Source of the DNA: Chryseobacterium sp. MA9
GTDB lineage: Bacteria > Bacteroidota > Bacteroidia > Flavobacteriales > Weeksellaceae
Assembly: GCF_024399315.1 (NCBI RefSeq)
Contig: NZ_CP075170.1
Coordinates: 1,426,001 to 1,490,000 of the forward strand
DNA length: 64,000 nucleotides
Direction of reading: 5' to 3'
A program made the position numbers and the translations under genes. Shown in pieces: positions 53,489 to 62,242 of the stretch. The notes beneath the pieces were generated by a model, which worked only from the letters and a program-made list of their open reading frames with translations, made no database searches and was not told the DNA's origin. The stretch's first letter is position 1. Each line of letters starts with the position of its first letter.

Positions 53489-53660
53489 CTGTATAAAATA
53501 AATATCAAATGTATTGACTTTTGCCTTTAAATGAAAATTTATTCAGTTTTAGTACATTTTTTAACTAAATTTATCATGTATTTTGGAAAATTTATTAATC
53601 ATTTAAGTCATGATTAATTTTAAACTTTCTATTTTAGCACCTTAAAAAAACTCAGATATA

Positions 53661-55202
53661 TTGAAAAATTATTCGGTAATATTTCTTCTCGCAATACTTT
53701 CGTCTTGTGCCTCTATAAGAAAACACAACGAACAGCGGGCTTCATGTATTCCACCGGAGCAACTCAAAGAGGATGTGGACTTTGCTTATTCAAAATTACA
53801 GCAAATGCATCCTCAATTATACTGGTATATTCCCAAGAAGGAATTGGACCATAAATTTGACAGTCTTAAACAGACTCTCACTGAATCTCTTACTCCTCTT
53901 CAGTTTTATTTTAAACTTCAGCCTGTCATTGCAGGAATCCGTGAAGGGCATCTTTCATTAAGAATTCCCAGAAAGAAATTTACCAAAAGAGAGTTTAAAA
54001 GACTGGAACATCAGAAAGGAATGTTCAGCCGTTTTGAATATTATATATCAGGCGATCAGATGTATATCATTCAAAACAGAGATTCTATTGAGCATATACA
54101 ACCCGGAACCGAAATTTTATCAATCAACAATATTCCTGTCTCAGATTATATAAAGAAATACAGAAGCCTGATCAGCAGTGATGGTGATAATACGACTTTT
54201 CATCCCTATTTTTTAAAAGATCTTTTCTTTAATTTTTATACTGCAGAAAACGGTTTTGGGAGTAAAGCAACTCTTGAAACGCTTTATCAGGGAGAAAAAA
54301 AAATCTATACCTTAAGCAGGGAAATAAAATCTTACTCTGATCTTGAGAAGGATAAGGAAATGAAGAAAAAGACACTGGAAAAGAAACTGAACGATTATGT
54401 AGCTTCAAGTAATTCTTATAACAGAAGTTTTAAATTCCTGGATAAAGACAGCACTATTGCTTATATAAAGGTACAAAGTTTCTCCAGAGATTATTCTGAT
54501 AAATTTTATAAAAAGACCTTTGCAAAGATCAATGAGGCTAAAACTCCCTACCTCATCATAGATGTCCGAAATAACTATGGAGGGTCTCTCTATGAGATCA
54601 ATAACCTGTATTCCTATTTAGCAGATGCACCTTTTACCCTGATCAAACCTTCTCAGGTAACATCAAGGAATACTCCACTGCGTACAAATTATTTCAGAAA
54701 AAGCAATCCCTTAGAATATGCTCTTAAAAGTATTGCCTATCCAAGTTATTTCTTCGCACAGGCTTTCAGTACATATAAAAAAGACGGGAAGGTTTTCTAT
54801 AAAATGAAAGCTGATAAACCCACAAAGCCTAATAAACAAGCTTTCCACGGAAAAGTTTTTGTATTGATTAACGGAGGAAGCTTCTCAGCATCTTCTATTA
54901 TTACCGCTAAGCTTAAGAATGATAAAAGAGCAACTCTTGTAGGTGAAGAAACCGGCGGTGCCAATGACGGAACAGTTGCAGGTTTCTATTCTTATCAGAA
55001 ACTTCCCAATTCTGAGATCAGGTTCCCTATCGGGTTACTTCTTGTACAGCCTAATATCAAATTTTCAGACTCACGGAAAGGCGTTATTCCCGATGTAGTG
55101 GTTACTGAAAGTATGCAGGATATCATTGACAGAAAAGACCCACAGCTGGATTGGATAAAAAATGAAATTGCTAAAGAAAAAGATAATAATAAAGGACAAT
55201 AA
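53661..55202 (+). CDS. S41-family peptidase lipoprotein
   Basis: A 513-residue C-terminal-processing-type (S41) peptidase. The start is a TTG giving MKNYSVIFLLAILSSCASIRKH with a lipobox (LSSC, Cys16); no ATG fits the signal. A PDZ-like region (about 120-190) precedes the catalytic core: RNNYGGSL, then Ser in LINGGSFSASSIITAKLKND and the ETGGANDG loop. Bacteroidota encode many such surface peptidases. A near-consensus -7 box (TATTTTAG) lies upstream. Confidence 0.87.
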   Translation: MKNYSVIFLLAILSSCASIRKHNEQRASCIPPEQLKEDVDFAYSKLQQMHPQLYWYIPKKELDHKFDSLKQTLTESLTPLQFYFKLQPVIAGIREGHLSLRIPRKKFTKREFKRLEHQKGMFSRFEYYISGDQMYIIQNRDSIEHIQPGTEILSINNIPVSDYIKKYRSLISSDGDNTTFHPYFLKDLFFNFYTAENGFGSKATLETLYQGEKKIYTLSREIKSYSDLEKDKEMKKKTLEKKLNDYVASSNSYNRSFKFLDKDSTIAYIKVQSFSRDYSDKFYKKTFAKINEAKTPYLIIDVRNNYGGSLYEINNLYSYLADAPFTLIKPSQVTSRNTPLRTNYFRKSNPLEYALKSIAYPSYFFAQAFSTYKKDGKVFYKMKADKPTKPNKQAFHGKVFVLINGGSFSASSIITAKLKNDKRATLVGEETGGANDGTVAGFYSYQKLPNSEIRFPIGLLLVQPNIKFSDSRKGVIPDVVVTESMQDIIDRKDPQLDWIKNEIAKEKDNNKGQ

Positions 55203-55206
55203 TTTA

Positions 55207-55246
55207 TAAATATTTCGGCGGGCTTTCAGCCCGCCGAAATATTTTC
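55207..55246. terminator. GC-rich bidirectional terminator hairpin
   Basis: ATATTTCGGCGGGCT (55210-55224) and AGCCCGCCGAAATAT (55228-55242) pair over 15 bp with loop TTC. It lies between the S41 peptidase and the convergent ECF cluster. Confidence 0.85.
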
Positions 55247-55836
55247 TATCTTTTCAACTCTTCCAAAAGATTTTCAATATGCTGCATGTATCTTCCGTAA
55301 TAACGGTGAAACCAGAATTTCCCAGCCAGATAGAGTATAAACAACCCTCCAATCACAGAACCAATTAAGATTACAGCAATTTTTAGTTCACTCAAAGGTT
55401 TTGGCCATGGGATAAATTCCAGGACAATCAGTATCTCACATACCAGAAACGGTGCAAAGCTGATGTAGTATGAAAGATAATACTGTTTATTCAGATTCAG
55501 CTGCATTACCAGATCTTTCAGAGAATCGTAGGTCTTAGGTGCAGTATTACTGATTTCGTTATAGAGTTTAAAGAACTTACTGAAAAAGAAAACGGTAACA
55601 ATAAGCATGGAAGCAATTAAAACCGTTATATACAATTGCAATTTAAAAGGCCTGCAGACTGAGCAAACCAAAAAAGCAAAAACAAAAATTCCTATCACCC
55701 ACCAGAATTCCACACGCATGTTTTTACGTATTTTTTCAAGGGGAAGATTCAGTTTATTTCTTTGTTCAATACTTATTTCCGGAGTTTCCTCCATAATATC
55801 TTCATTCCAGGTGTTTTTCAATTCATTGATATTCAT
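55246..55836 (-). CDS. Membrane protein paired with ECF sigma factor (copy 1)
   Basis: A 196-residue protein with a short acidic N-terminus (MNINELKNTWNEDIMEETPEISIEQRNKLNLPLEKIRKNM) and four hydrophobic segments. It lies 13 bp downstream of an ECF sigma gene and has a homologue beside the second sigma gene. The position is like that of an anti-sigma factor, and the N-terminus is cytoplasmic-type. It has no ZAS zinc motif, so the role is inferred from gene order. Confidence 0.7.
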   Translation of the reverse strand: MNINELKNTWNEDIMEETPEISIEQRNKLNLPLEKIRKNMRVEFWWVIGIFVFAFLVCSVCRPFKLQLYITVLIASMLIVTVFFFSKFFKLYNEISNTAPKTYDSLKDLVMQLNLNKQYYLSYYISFAPFLVCEILIVLEFIPWPKPLSELKIAVILIGSVIGGLFILYLAGKFWFHRYYGRYMQHIENLLEELKR

Positions 55837-55849
55837 TGGATTACTGATT

Positions 55850-56359
55850 TTAATGTTTGTTGGTTTTTATTTGGCTTAAGATATCTTTAAGTTTATTTTT
55901 TGCCCGGTTCATTTTCACTCTTGCGTTTCCTTCAGAAATTCCCATCTGTTCTGCGATCTGCTTTCCTGAAAAATCTTCCAGATAGTAGAATACAAAAGCT
56001 TTATCAATGGGATTGAGTTGATGAATAGCCTTATACATTTCAGCCAGACGCTCTTCTTTACGGTAATCATAGTCCTCCTGCACAATAATATGATTGGAAA
56101 AATCTTCATGGGCAATAAAGCTTCTTCTTTTTTCTGATTTAAGGAAAATAATGGCCGTATTCAAAGCGATTCTGTATAGCCATGTTGAAAATTCGCTTTC
56201 ACCTCTGAAACCAGGAAATGCTTTCCAGAGCTGATAGGTAATCTCCTGAAAGAGATCATCCCGATCATCCTTTTCAGTCATATACATTTTAGAAATCTTA
56301 AATAGGATTCCTTTATGCTGTTCAATTTGACTTATAAACTCTTGTTCTAATGAGATCAT
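55850..56359 (-). CDS. ECF-type RNA polymerase sigma factor (copy 1)
   Basis: A 169-residue ECF sigma factor: region 2 has DDLFQEITYQLWKAFPGFRGESEFSTWLYRIALNTAIIFLK, region 4 LSPIDKAFVFYYLEDFSGKQIAEQMGISEGNARVKMNRAKNKL. A clear paralogue of 57303-57812. Followed by its membrane partner, 13 bp away. Confidence 0.92.
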   Translation of the reverse strand: MISLEQEFISQIEQHKGILFKISKMYMTEKDDRDDLFQEITYQLWKAFPGFRGESEFSTWLYRIALNTAIIFLKSEKRRSFIAHEDFSNHIIVQEDYDYRKEERLAEMYKAIHQLNPIDKAFVFYYLEDFSGKQIAEQMGISEGNARVKMNRAKNKLKDILSQIKTNKH

Positions 56360-56426
56360 GATTTGTTACTCTATAGAGTTAGTTTTCATTAAAAAAAATT
56401 GTTACAGTATTTTCACAAAGAAATAA

Positions 56427-56454
56427 AAAAACCTGACAGGTTATCTATCAGGTT
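56427..56454 (-). terminator. Rho-independent terminator
   Basis: AACCTGA and TCAGGTT form the stem, with a T-run on the minus strand; it ends the second ECF pair. Confidence 0.7.
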
Positions 56455-56475
56455 CTTCTATTTTTAACTAAACTT

Positions 56476-57294
56476 CTAATTCAGTTTATTTAAAGCTCTT
56501 TGTAAGGACTCTATATCAAGGAAGTTCAGCTTGGCACCGGCTATTATGACAATTAAAAAAACGAGTGTCAAAAATAAAATGATAAAAATATACATCGAAA
56601 CAAACCAGATAACGGTATTCAGAATATTTCCTTTGATGCCCATTTTATTCATGAAAAATTTCTGTGAACGCTCAAACCAAGTTTTTTTCTTTTCAGGTCT
56701 GGGACTTACTTCAATCTCGTTAAGCTCATCTACCAAACGTACTACATCATCAATATACCTTCCGTACATATAATAGATCCAGTATTTTATGATAAAAGCA
56801 ATCAAGAGCAGGGTAATCAGAAGACTGATCCCGAAGATAGCCAGGTTATATTCCATCTCAAAATGGAAATTAATTCTGATCAGAGAGAGAAGAAATCCAA
56901 GAGGAATATAGGAAACATAATAAGCTATATAAATTTCTTTTGATATGAGAAGCTGACTTTTAAGATTGAACAAATCATAATTTGTATTGATACTATTCTT
57001 TTGAAGCAGCTTATACAATTTCAGAAAACGGGAATAAAAATAGACGATAATAACAATGGTCAGGATTGTTACAAATGCAGATATGATTTTAATATTAGAA
57101 TCAGTAGAAGCAAACGGGAAATTGGTTAAAAGTAAAGGCAGCGTTACAATCATCAGCCAAAACTCAGTTTCCATATTCACTTTCAGCATTTGCAACGGGG
57201 AATGTATTTCCTTCTGTTTTTCAAGAGAAATTTCAGGAGATTCCTGTCCTGTATCTTTATTCCAAAGTTCTTTAAAGTTTTCTAACTCCATCAT
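56476..57294 (-). CDS. Membrane protein paired with ECF sigma factor (copy 2)
   Basis: A 272-residue homologue of copy 1: the N-terminus MMELENFKELWNKDTGQESPEISLEKQKEIHSPL matches the copy-1 start pattern, with hydrophobic segments following. The extra C-terminal part holds an added membrane helix (FVSMYIFIILFLTLVFLIVII). It lies 8 bp after its sigma gene. Same reasoning and caveats as copy 1. Confidence 0.7.
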   Translation of the reverse strand: MMELENFKELWNKDTGQESPEISLEKQKEIHSPLQMLKVNMETEFWLMIVTLPLLLTNFPFASTDSNIKIISAFVTILTIVIIVYFYSRFLKLYKLLQKNSINTNYDLFNLKSQLLISKEIYIAYYVSYIPLGFLLSLIRINFHFEMEYNLAIFGISLLITLLLIAFIIKYWIYYMYGRYIDDVVRLVDELNEIEVSPRPEKKKTWFERSQKFFMNKMGIKGNILNTVIWFVSMYIFIILFLTLVFLIVIIAGAKLNFLDIESLQRALNKLN

Positions 57295-57302
57295 TTTATC
57301 TT

Positions 57303-57812
57303 TTAATGAGAACCTGCTCTTTGTGTGGTAATGATCTCTTTCAGCTTCTCTTTTGCCCTTTTCAGCTTTACCCTTGTATTCACTTCAGTAATTCCCAGCT
57401 GAACGGCAATTTCTTTTCCAGAAAAACCCTCCAAAAAGAAAAATATAAGGGCTTTATCAATAGGGCTCAACTGATGAATTGCTTCATACATCAGCTTCAT
57501 ATTCATATCATCCGTATCATTGTAAGGTTCCTGCCGGGCATGTAGCCCATCTACATTCTGATTCTGTATAAAACTACGTTTTTTTTCACTTCGCAGGAAA
57601 ACAATTGCTGTGTTTAGCGCTGTTCTGTACAGCCATGTGGAGAAATCACTTCTCTTTTGAAAATCACCATATGATTTCCAGGCCTGGTAGATGATCTCCT
57701 GATAGAGGTCATTCTGATCGTCCTTATTATCCATGTACATTTTAGAAATCTTGAAAACAACACCTTTGTGCTTTTCAATTTTCTCTAAAAATTCTTTTTC
57801 CGGTGAAGACAT
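57303..57812 (-). CDS. ECF-type RNA polymerase sigma factor (copy 2)
   Basis: A 169-residue ECF sigma factor, the same length as copy 1, with NDLYQEIIYQAWKSYGDFQKRSDFSTWLYRTALNTAIVFLR in region 2 and an LSPIDKALIFFFLEGFSGKEIAVQLGITEVNTRVKLKRAKEKL region 4. Nearly every position of the HTH matches copy 1. The two sigma/membrane pairs form a tandem duplication. Confidence 0.92.
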   Translation of the reverse strand: MSSPEKEFLEKIEKHKGVVFKISKMYMDNKDDQNDLYQEIIYQAWKSYGDFQKRSDFSTWLYRTALNTAIVFLRSEKKRSFIQNQNVDGLHARQEPYNDTDDMNMKLMYEAIHQLSPIDKALIFFFLEGFSGKEIAVQLGITEVNTRVKLKRAKEKLKEIITTQRAGSH

Positions 57813-57893
57813 GATTTACACACTGACCTTAGATAATATTTATTGAAACATTATCTTAATTATAACACAAAACTAATTTCCGGCATTAAGTTA

Positions 57894-57934
57894 AAAAAAT
57901 CCTCAGCAAACAAAGAAGTTTATTGAGGATTTTT
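57894..57934 (-). terminator. Rho-independent terminator
   Basis: AAAAAATCCTCA (57894-57905) and TGAGGATTTTT (57924-57934) are complementary, with inner pairing AAAC/GTTT. It closes the GapN-like gene. Confidence 0.8.
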
Positions 57935-57956
57935 AATTATGTTAAATACAACAGAA

Positions 57957-59585
57957 TCAGAAAATATAATCTGTACTTAAAAAATTGGAATCATGTTCTC
58001 TAACGATGGTATTGAGTAATTCTTTATTGGAATCTGTAAGTTTTGCTGCTACCAGAGACCGGATTGAGAATGAACGGAGCGCATCAAAAACAGAAAGCGT
58101 TCCTTCCGCACTGTCTTTTCTTCCGGTAAAAGGGAAAACATCCGGACCTCTTTGCGCCTGGCAGTTGATATTAACGCGGCTTACGAGATTCACGAATGGA
58201 TCAATCAGCTTTGCTACTTCCCGCGGATCTTCACTGAAAATACTTACCTGCATCCCATGTGAAGCATTCACCTGATAATCTATAGGTTCTTCTATATCTT
58301 CAAATGGAACAACAGGAATCACCGGACCAAACTGTTCCTCATGATACAGTTTCATATCACTGTTTACAGGATAAACTACCGCCGGAAAAACAAAAGATTC
58401 ATCCGTATAGCCTCCATCTCTATTCAAAACGGCTGCTCCTTTCTGTAAAGCATCATCAATGCATTCTTTCAAGTAAGGAGGCTTGTTCACTTCCGGAAGC
58501 GGAGTTACTTTTACATCTTTCTCCCATGGAAGTCCTGGTTTCAAGGCAGAAACCGCTTCACTCAATTTTTTTGTAAATTCTTCAGCTATTTCTTTCTGAA
58601 CAAATATCAGTTTCAATGCTGTGCATCGCTGTCCGTTGAAAGAAAGCGCGCCCAGAACACATTCACTCACCGCTACATCCAGATTTGCATTTTTGGTAAC
58701 AATGGCTGCATTTTTCGCATCTAAGCTAAGAATTGCTCTTAAACGGTTTACTTTCGGGTGTAGTTTTTTCAGTCCGTTAGCCACCTTACTGGATCCAATG
58801 AAGGCAAGAACATTCACTTTTCCGCTTTCCATGATGGGTGTGATAATTTCTGATCCCTTTCCATATAAGGTATTCACTGTTCCTTTCGGGAAGGCTTCTT
58901 TGAAAGCTTCTAATAATGGATAGTGGGCTAACACTCCATGTTTCGGAAGTTTAAACAGAATCGTATTTCCCATAATCAAAGCGGGAATCAGGGTGGTAAA
59001 TATTTCGTTCAGAGGATAATTGAACGGTCCCATACTTAAAACCACTCCCAGCGGCGCTCTTCTAATCTGTGCAATGGTTCCTTCTGCCTGTTGAAAGCGG
59101 GAAGATTCTCTGTCCAGATCTTTCAGAGCATCAATGGTTTGATTGATATAATCTACAGTACGGTCAAATTCTTTCGTAGAATCGGCCAGCGTTTTCCCGA
59201 TTTCCCACATCAGTAACTTAATGATCAGATCTCTTTGCTGGATCATCAGGTAAACAAATTTTTGCATGCATTTAATGCGTCCTTCCACAGACATAGTCGG
59301 CCATTCGCCAAGACCGTTATCGTAGGCTTTTACACAGGCTTCAAGGACATCCATGGCTTCTTTCGGGCCAATATTGGGGATACTTCCCAAAAGTTTTCTT
59401 TCTAATCCATTTTCTGTAGGAATACACACCGGGGAATAGATTTCGGTGACATCTCCGTTCCACTCTACCAGTTCGCCATTCAAAAGATAAGTTCTCTGGT
59501 GAATGACCGGAACTTTATATTCTTCCGGAATTTCATTTTCACCCTTAAAAATGTGATGGAATGATGCTGTATTTTCTGAACTCAT
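57957..59585 (-). CDS. gapN: NADP-dependent glyceraldehyde-3-phosphate dehydrogenase-like ALDH
   Basis: A 542-residue aldehyde dehydrogenase of the GapN type, which oxidises glyceraldehyde-3-phosphate to 3-phosphoglycerate while making NADPH. Catalytic Cys in LSFNGQRCTALKLIF, Glu in the LSLDAKNAAIV region replaced by the family form, Asn in GPFNYPLNEIFTTLIPAL and the FPFTGRKDS end. Length is longer than the standard GapN (about 475) by an N-terminal extension. Substrate assignment by resemblance only. Confidence 0.82.
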   Translation of the reverse strand: MSSENTASFHHIFKGENEIPEEYKVPVIHQRTYLLNGELVEWNGDVTEIYSPVCIPTENGLERKLLGSIPNIGPKEAMDVLEACVKAYDNGLGEWPTMSVEGRIKCMQKFVYLMIQQRDLIIKLLMWEIGKTLADSTKEFDRTVDYINQTIDALKDLDRESSRFQQAEGTIAQIRRAPLGVVLSMGPFNYPLNEIFTTLIPALIMGNTILFKLPKHGVLAHYPLLEAFKEAFPKGTVNTLYGKGSEIITPIMESGKVNVLAFIGSSKVANGLKKLHPKVNRLRAILSLDAKNAAIVTKNANLDVAVSECVLGALSFNGQRCTALKLIFVQKEIAEEFTKKLSEAVSALKPGLPWEKDVKVTPLPEVNKPPYLKECIDDALQKGAAVLNRDGGYTDESFVFPAVVYPVNSDMKLYHEEQFGPVIPVVPFEDIEEPIDYQVNASHGMQVSIFSEDPREVAKLIDPFVNLVSRVNINCQAQRGPDVFPFTGRKDSAEGTLSVFDALRSFSIRSLVAAKLTDSNKELLNTIVREHDSNFLSTDYIF

Positions 59586-59758
59586 AAATCTTTCTATTTT
59601 TTTTATGTGATAAGATTCTCCTTCTAAGGAGGTTTTATTATATAAAGGTAAAAGTAAAATGTTTTGAAAAAAACAATCTGCTCATAGATTTGATCTATTT
59701 GAATTAAAATTAATCTCAGCTCCTGAAAAAAGAATAATTTAGCCTAAAAATAAATTTC

Positions 59759-60328
59759 ATGTTTTCAAAATTAGTTTTCAGTACACTATTATTCTTCTCT
59801 GCAGTGAGCTTTGCACAAAAATCTAAAGCAACCAATACAGTTTTAATGGGAGGAAAAGAAGTACACACCTATGCAAAATTGCCGGCTCTGAACAAACCTG
59901 CTCCTAAATTTACCCTTACAGATGTGAATATGAATGAGCAGACGTTGGATTCCTACAAAGGAAAGAATGTGATCTTAAATATCTTTCCTAGTGTAGACAC
60001 AGGTGTTTGTTCAGCTTCTGTACACCATTTCAACGAAGAGGCAGGAAATCTTCCCAATACAGTAGTACTTTGTATTTCCAAAGATCTTCCGTTTGCCCAG
60101 AAAAGATTCTGTGGTGCAGAAGGAATCAAAAATGTTGTAATGCTTTCAGATTTCCGTTCAGATTTCGGATGGAACTATGGGGTGGAACTGGTAGATTCTG
60201 CAATGAAAGGCCTTCTGAGCAGAGCTGTAGTGGTAATAGATCCATCAGGAAAGATTATCTACGAAGAGCAGGTTGCAGATATTTCTCACGAGCCGAATTA
60301 CGAAGCGGCGATTGCAGCGGTGAAATAA
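59759..60328 (+). CDS. Exported thiol peroxidase (Tpx-like peroxiredoxin)
   Basis: A 189-residue Tpx family member with a signal peptide (about 1-19, ending VSFAQKS), absent from the cytosolic Tpx in this window. The peroxidatic Cys is in FPSVDTGVCSASVHHFNEEAG and the resolving Cys in FAQKRFCGAEGIKN. Both cysteines are kept. It probably acts in the periplasm, where an unusual reductant would be needed. Confidence 0.88.
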   Translation: MFSKLVFSTLLFFSAVSFAQKSKATNTVLMGGKEVHTYAKLPALNKPAPKFTLTDVNMNEQTLDSYKGKNVILNIFPSVDTGVCSASVHHFNEEAGNLPNTVVLCISKDLPFAQKRFCGAEGIKNVVMLSDFRSDFGWNYGVELVDSAMKGLLSRAVVVIDPSGKIIYEEQVADISHEPNYEAAIAAVK

Positions 60329-60347
60329 TAATCTTTTATTTTAAAAT

Positions 60348-60390
60348 AAATATAAACTCCGGCGATCTTCGATCGCCGGAGTTTATATTT
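60348..60390. terminator. Perfect 20-bp GC-rich terminator hairpin
   Basis: The arms at 60348-60367 and 60371-60390 are perfectly complementary over 20 bp, with a TTC loop; the core reads CTCCGGCGATC. It separates the exported Tpx from the convergent hypothetical gene. Confidence 0.87.
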
Positions 60391-60425
60391 TACGCAAGAT
60401 TTTTATGCTTTATGTTCATCATTTT

Positions 60426-60884
60426 TTAATCTCCATCTCCACCAATAGAATTAAATTCCTTAGTTGAGTAATGCAAGAACAGTAAAGTTAATAAGTCATT
60501 AGCAGAATGATCGACTTCAAGATGAAAAATTGATTCTTTACCTCTTCTTTTCTCCTCCCGTATCTCGATCAGTAACTTCCCTTTTTCAGTTAATTGCCAG
60601 GTGCTTTTTAATTTAAAATAATAAATTCTAACTCCTTGGCCTGACTTAATAATTCTTTCCTTTGCTAAATCTGTGAAATATGTTATCACATTTGAATCAA
60701 AGAGTTCTACATCATTCTTTAGAAAACCTACATTCCGGATATCATATTTCTTAGAATTGAAAGCAATATATTGCTCATAGTGAAATAATTTCCTGACATC
60801 TACAATTCTTCCCACTTCATTTTGAGTTTCTGAAACTAAAACAATATCTTTTTTTTGATAGTGCGCGGTATATTTTTTCAACAA
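60426..60884 (-). CDS. Hypothetical protein
   Basis: A 152-residue soluble basic protein, not recognised. No signal peptide or membrane segment. It starts 2 bp after the preceding plug-like gene on the same strand, so it is probably the second gene of that operon. The C-terminus is acidic and glycine-rich (NSIGGDGD). Confidence 0.6.
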   Translation of the reverse strand: MLKKYTAHYQKKDIVLVSETQNEVGRIVDVRKLFHYEQYIAFNSKKYDIRNVGFLKNDVELFDSNVITYFTDLAKERIIKSGQGVRIYYFKLKSTWQLTEKGKLLIEIREEKRRGKESIFHLEVDHSANDLLTLLFLHYSTKEFNSIGGDGD

Positions 60885-60886
60885 TT

Positions 60887-61453
60887 CTATTTTTTACTTT
60901 CAATCACAATAACTCCATATCTCCCTTTATCTCCATAAAGTTTGGTTGCTCCTTCACCAGAAAGTATATTGACACTTTTCACATTATCTCCTTTTATTTT
61001 TTTCATTTTCTCTTCAGATATTTTCTTACCATCCAGCAGAATCATTGGCTGTGTAGATTCAATATCTTCTTTACTTGGCATGCCCAGCCACATTGTTTTA
61101 TTGATTGTATTGTTGATGACCTCTACTCCTTCAAGCCCTTTCTTAAAATCAACTTTCTTTACTTCTTCACCTTTTACTTCCTGTGCTTTGGTTGTGGTCA
61201 CCACTCCGCTTGCAACCAATAATCCCAGAGCTATTTTAGAGGTTAATGAAAAATTTAGATTTCGACCTAACTGATCACCCGTAAACCTCCCACACATTTT
61301 TTTATCAGACTTAAAACTCATTAAAAGTTCTTCATCTGAGGAGCTTGTAAAATCTGTTACAGTTTTAGAACAAACGGAACAAAATTTCCCTTTTTGATTG
61401 CTTGTCATTTCTTCCCAATTTTCATGACAAGGGTTTGCAATGTTTAGTCTCAT
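60887..61453 (-). CDS. Cys-rich N-terminus fused to TonB-receptor plug-like domain (copy 1)
   Basis: A 188-residue three-part protein. The N-terminus has Cys9-His10, C25-x2-C28 (FCSVCSKTVTDF) and Cys54, a likely metal or redox site. A single membrane helix spans about residues 70-88. The C-terminal part resembles the plug of SusC/RagA-type receptors (MILLDGKK, VKSVNILSGEGATKLYGDKGRYGVIVIES) but there is no barrel. The N-terminus would be cytoplasmic and the plug-like part periplasmic. An (AAT)n repeat lies upstream. Function unknown. Confidence 0.68.
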   Translation of the reverse strand: MRLNIANPCHENWEEMTSNQKGKFCSVCSKTVTDFTSSSDEELLMSFKSDKKMCGRFTGDQLGRNLNFSLTSKIALGLLVASGVVTTTKAQEVKGEEVKKVDFKKGLEGVEVINNTINKTMWLGMPSKEDIESTQPMILLDGKKISEEKMKKIKGDNVKSVNILSGEGATKLYGDKGRYGVIVIESKK

Positions 61454-61471
61454 GGTCAGTTATATTTATTA

Positions 61472-61502
61472 CTAAGATAGAATAATAATAATAATAATAA
61501 TA
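61472..61502 (-). promoter_or_regulatory. Promoter region with AAT trinucleotide repeat
   Basis: A near-consensus -7 box, TATCTTAG on the minus strand (61472-61479), is followed by about seven AAT units (61481-61502) where the -33 spacer should lie. A change in unit number would shift promoter spacing. No -33 element is visible. Confidence 0.4.
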
Positions 61503-61546
61503 GAAAATTTAGAATATATCGTATAAATTATGCTTGTTTTATTTTT

Positions 61547-62242
61547 TTACCGTTTATTCTTAGTAGTAATTACAACTACTCCATCTTTGGCTTTTTCGCC
61601 ATACTTTGTAGTTGCAGAAGCGCCCTTTAGTATATTCATTGTTTTTATAAGATTAGGATCCAGTGCTTTTACTTTTTCATAATCGCTTATTTTTCCATTC
61701 ACTATATACATGGGCTTATATACTGCTCCACTTGAGGGAGCTCCACCAATACGTATACTGTTATGATCTTCAGGAGCCTTACCAATTACTCCTGATAATT
61801 TTGAGACAATTTCTTTTTTTTCTTTTTCTTTGCTGTCTAATAAAGCTCTCGCTGGCACTACCGAAACAGAACCAAGCAATTTTCTGTCTCTCTGAGTATT
61901 GAAAACAACTTCCTCCATTTCTTCAGCCTTTAGGGTATCACAGGTTTTATTTTGTTGTGCATTCACATTTACAATCCCTCCTGTTGTTAGCATAAAACCA
62001 ACAGCAAATTTCACAAAAAGATCATTGATATAAGAATAATGCAGCTCCCGGTTGAGCTGTGATGGATTAAAATTTCCACAGATTTCTTCCGAAGCCTTAG
62101 AAAACACATCTATAATATCATCATCCGAAGTTTTCCTGAAGTCTCGTACCGTTTTGGAACAAACAGTGCAGAATCTTCCTTTTTCATCTGGTGACATCGT
62201 ATTCCAGTTTTCATGACAGGGTTTGGGTATCGTGATTTTCAT
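61547..62242 (-). CDS. Cys-rich N-terminus fused to TonB-receptor plug-like domain (copy 2)
   Basis: A 231-residue paralogue of copy 1 with Cys9-His10, C25-x2-C28 and Cys55 at almost the same positions. A membrane helix (VKFAVGFMLTTGGIVNVN) follows, then the plug-like domain (MYIVNGKISDYEKVKAL, TMNILKGASATTKYGEKAKDGVVVITTK). It has a longer linker (residues 105-165). Copies 1 and 2 are tandem, 93 bp apart. The pairing suggests related roles, perhaps sensing or TonB-system cross-talk; this is speculative. Confidence 0.7.
   Translation of the reverse strand: MKITIPKPCHENWNTMSPDEKGRFCTVCSKTVRDFRKTSDDDIIDVFSKASEEICGNFNPSQLNRELHYSYINDLFVKFAVGFMLTTGGIVNVNAQQNKTCDTLKAEEMEEVVFNTQRDRKLLGSVSVVPARALLDSKEKEKKEIVSKLSGVIGKAPEDHNSIRIGGAPSSGAVYKPMYIVNGKISDYEKVKALDPNLIKTMNILKGASATTKYGEKAKDGVVVITTKNKR

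Noticed and set aside
59618..59631. Palindrome CTCCTT-CT-AAGGAG upstream of the GapN-like gene as an operator
   Set aside because: It is short with a 2-bp centre and has no second copy or linked regulator; too weak to call.
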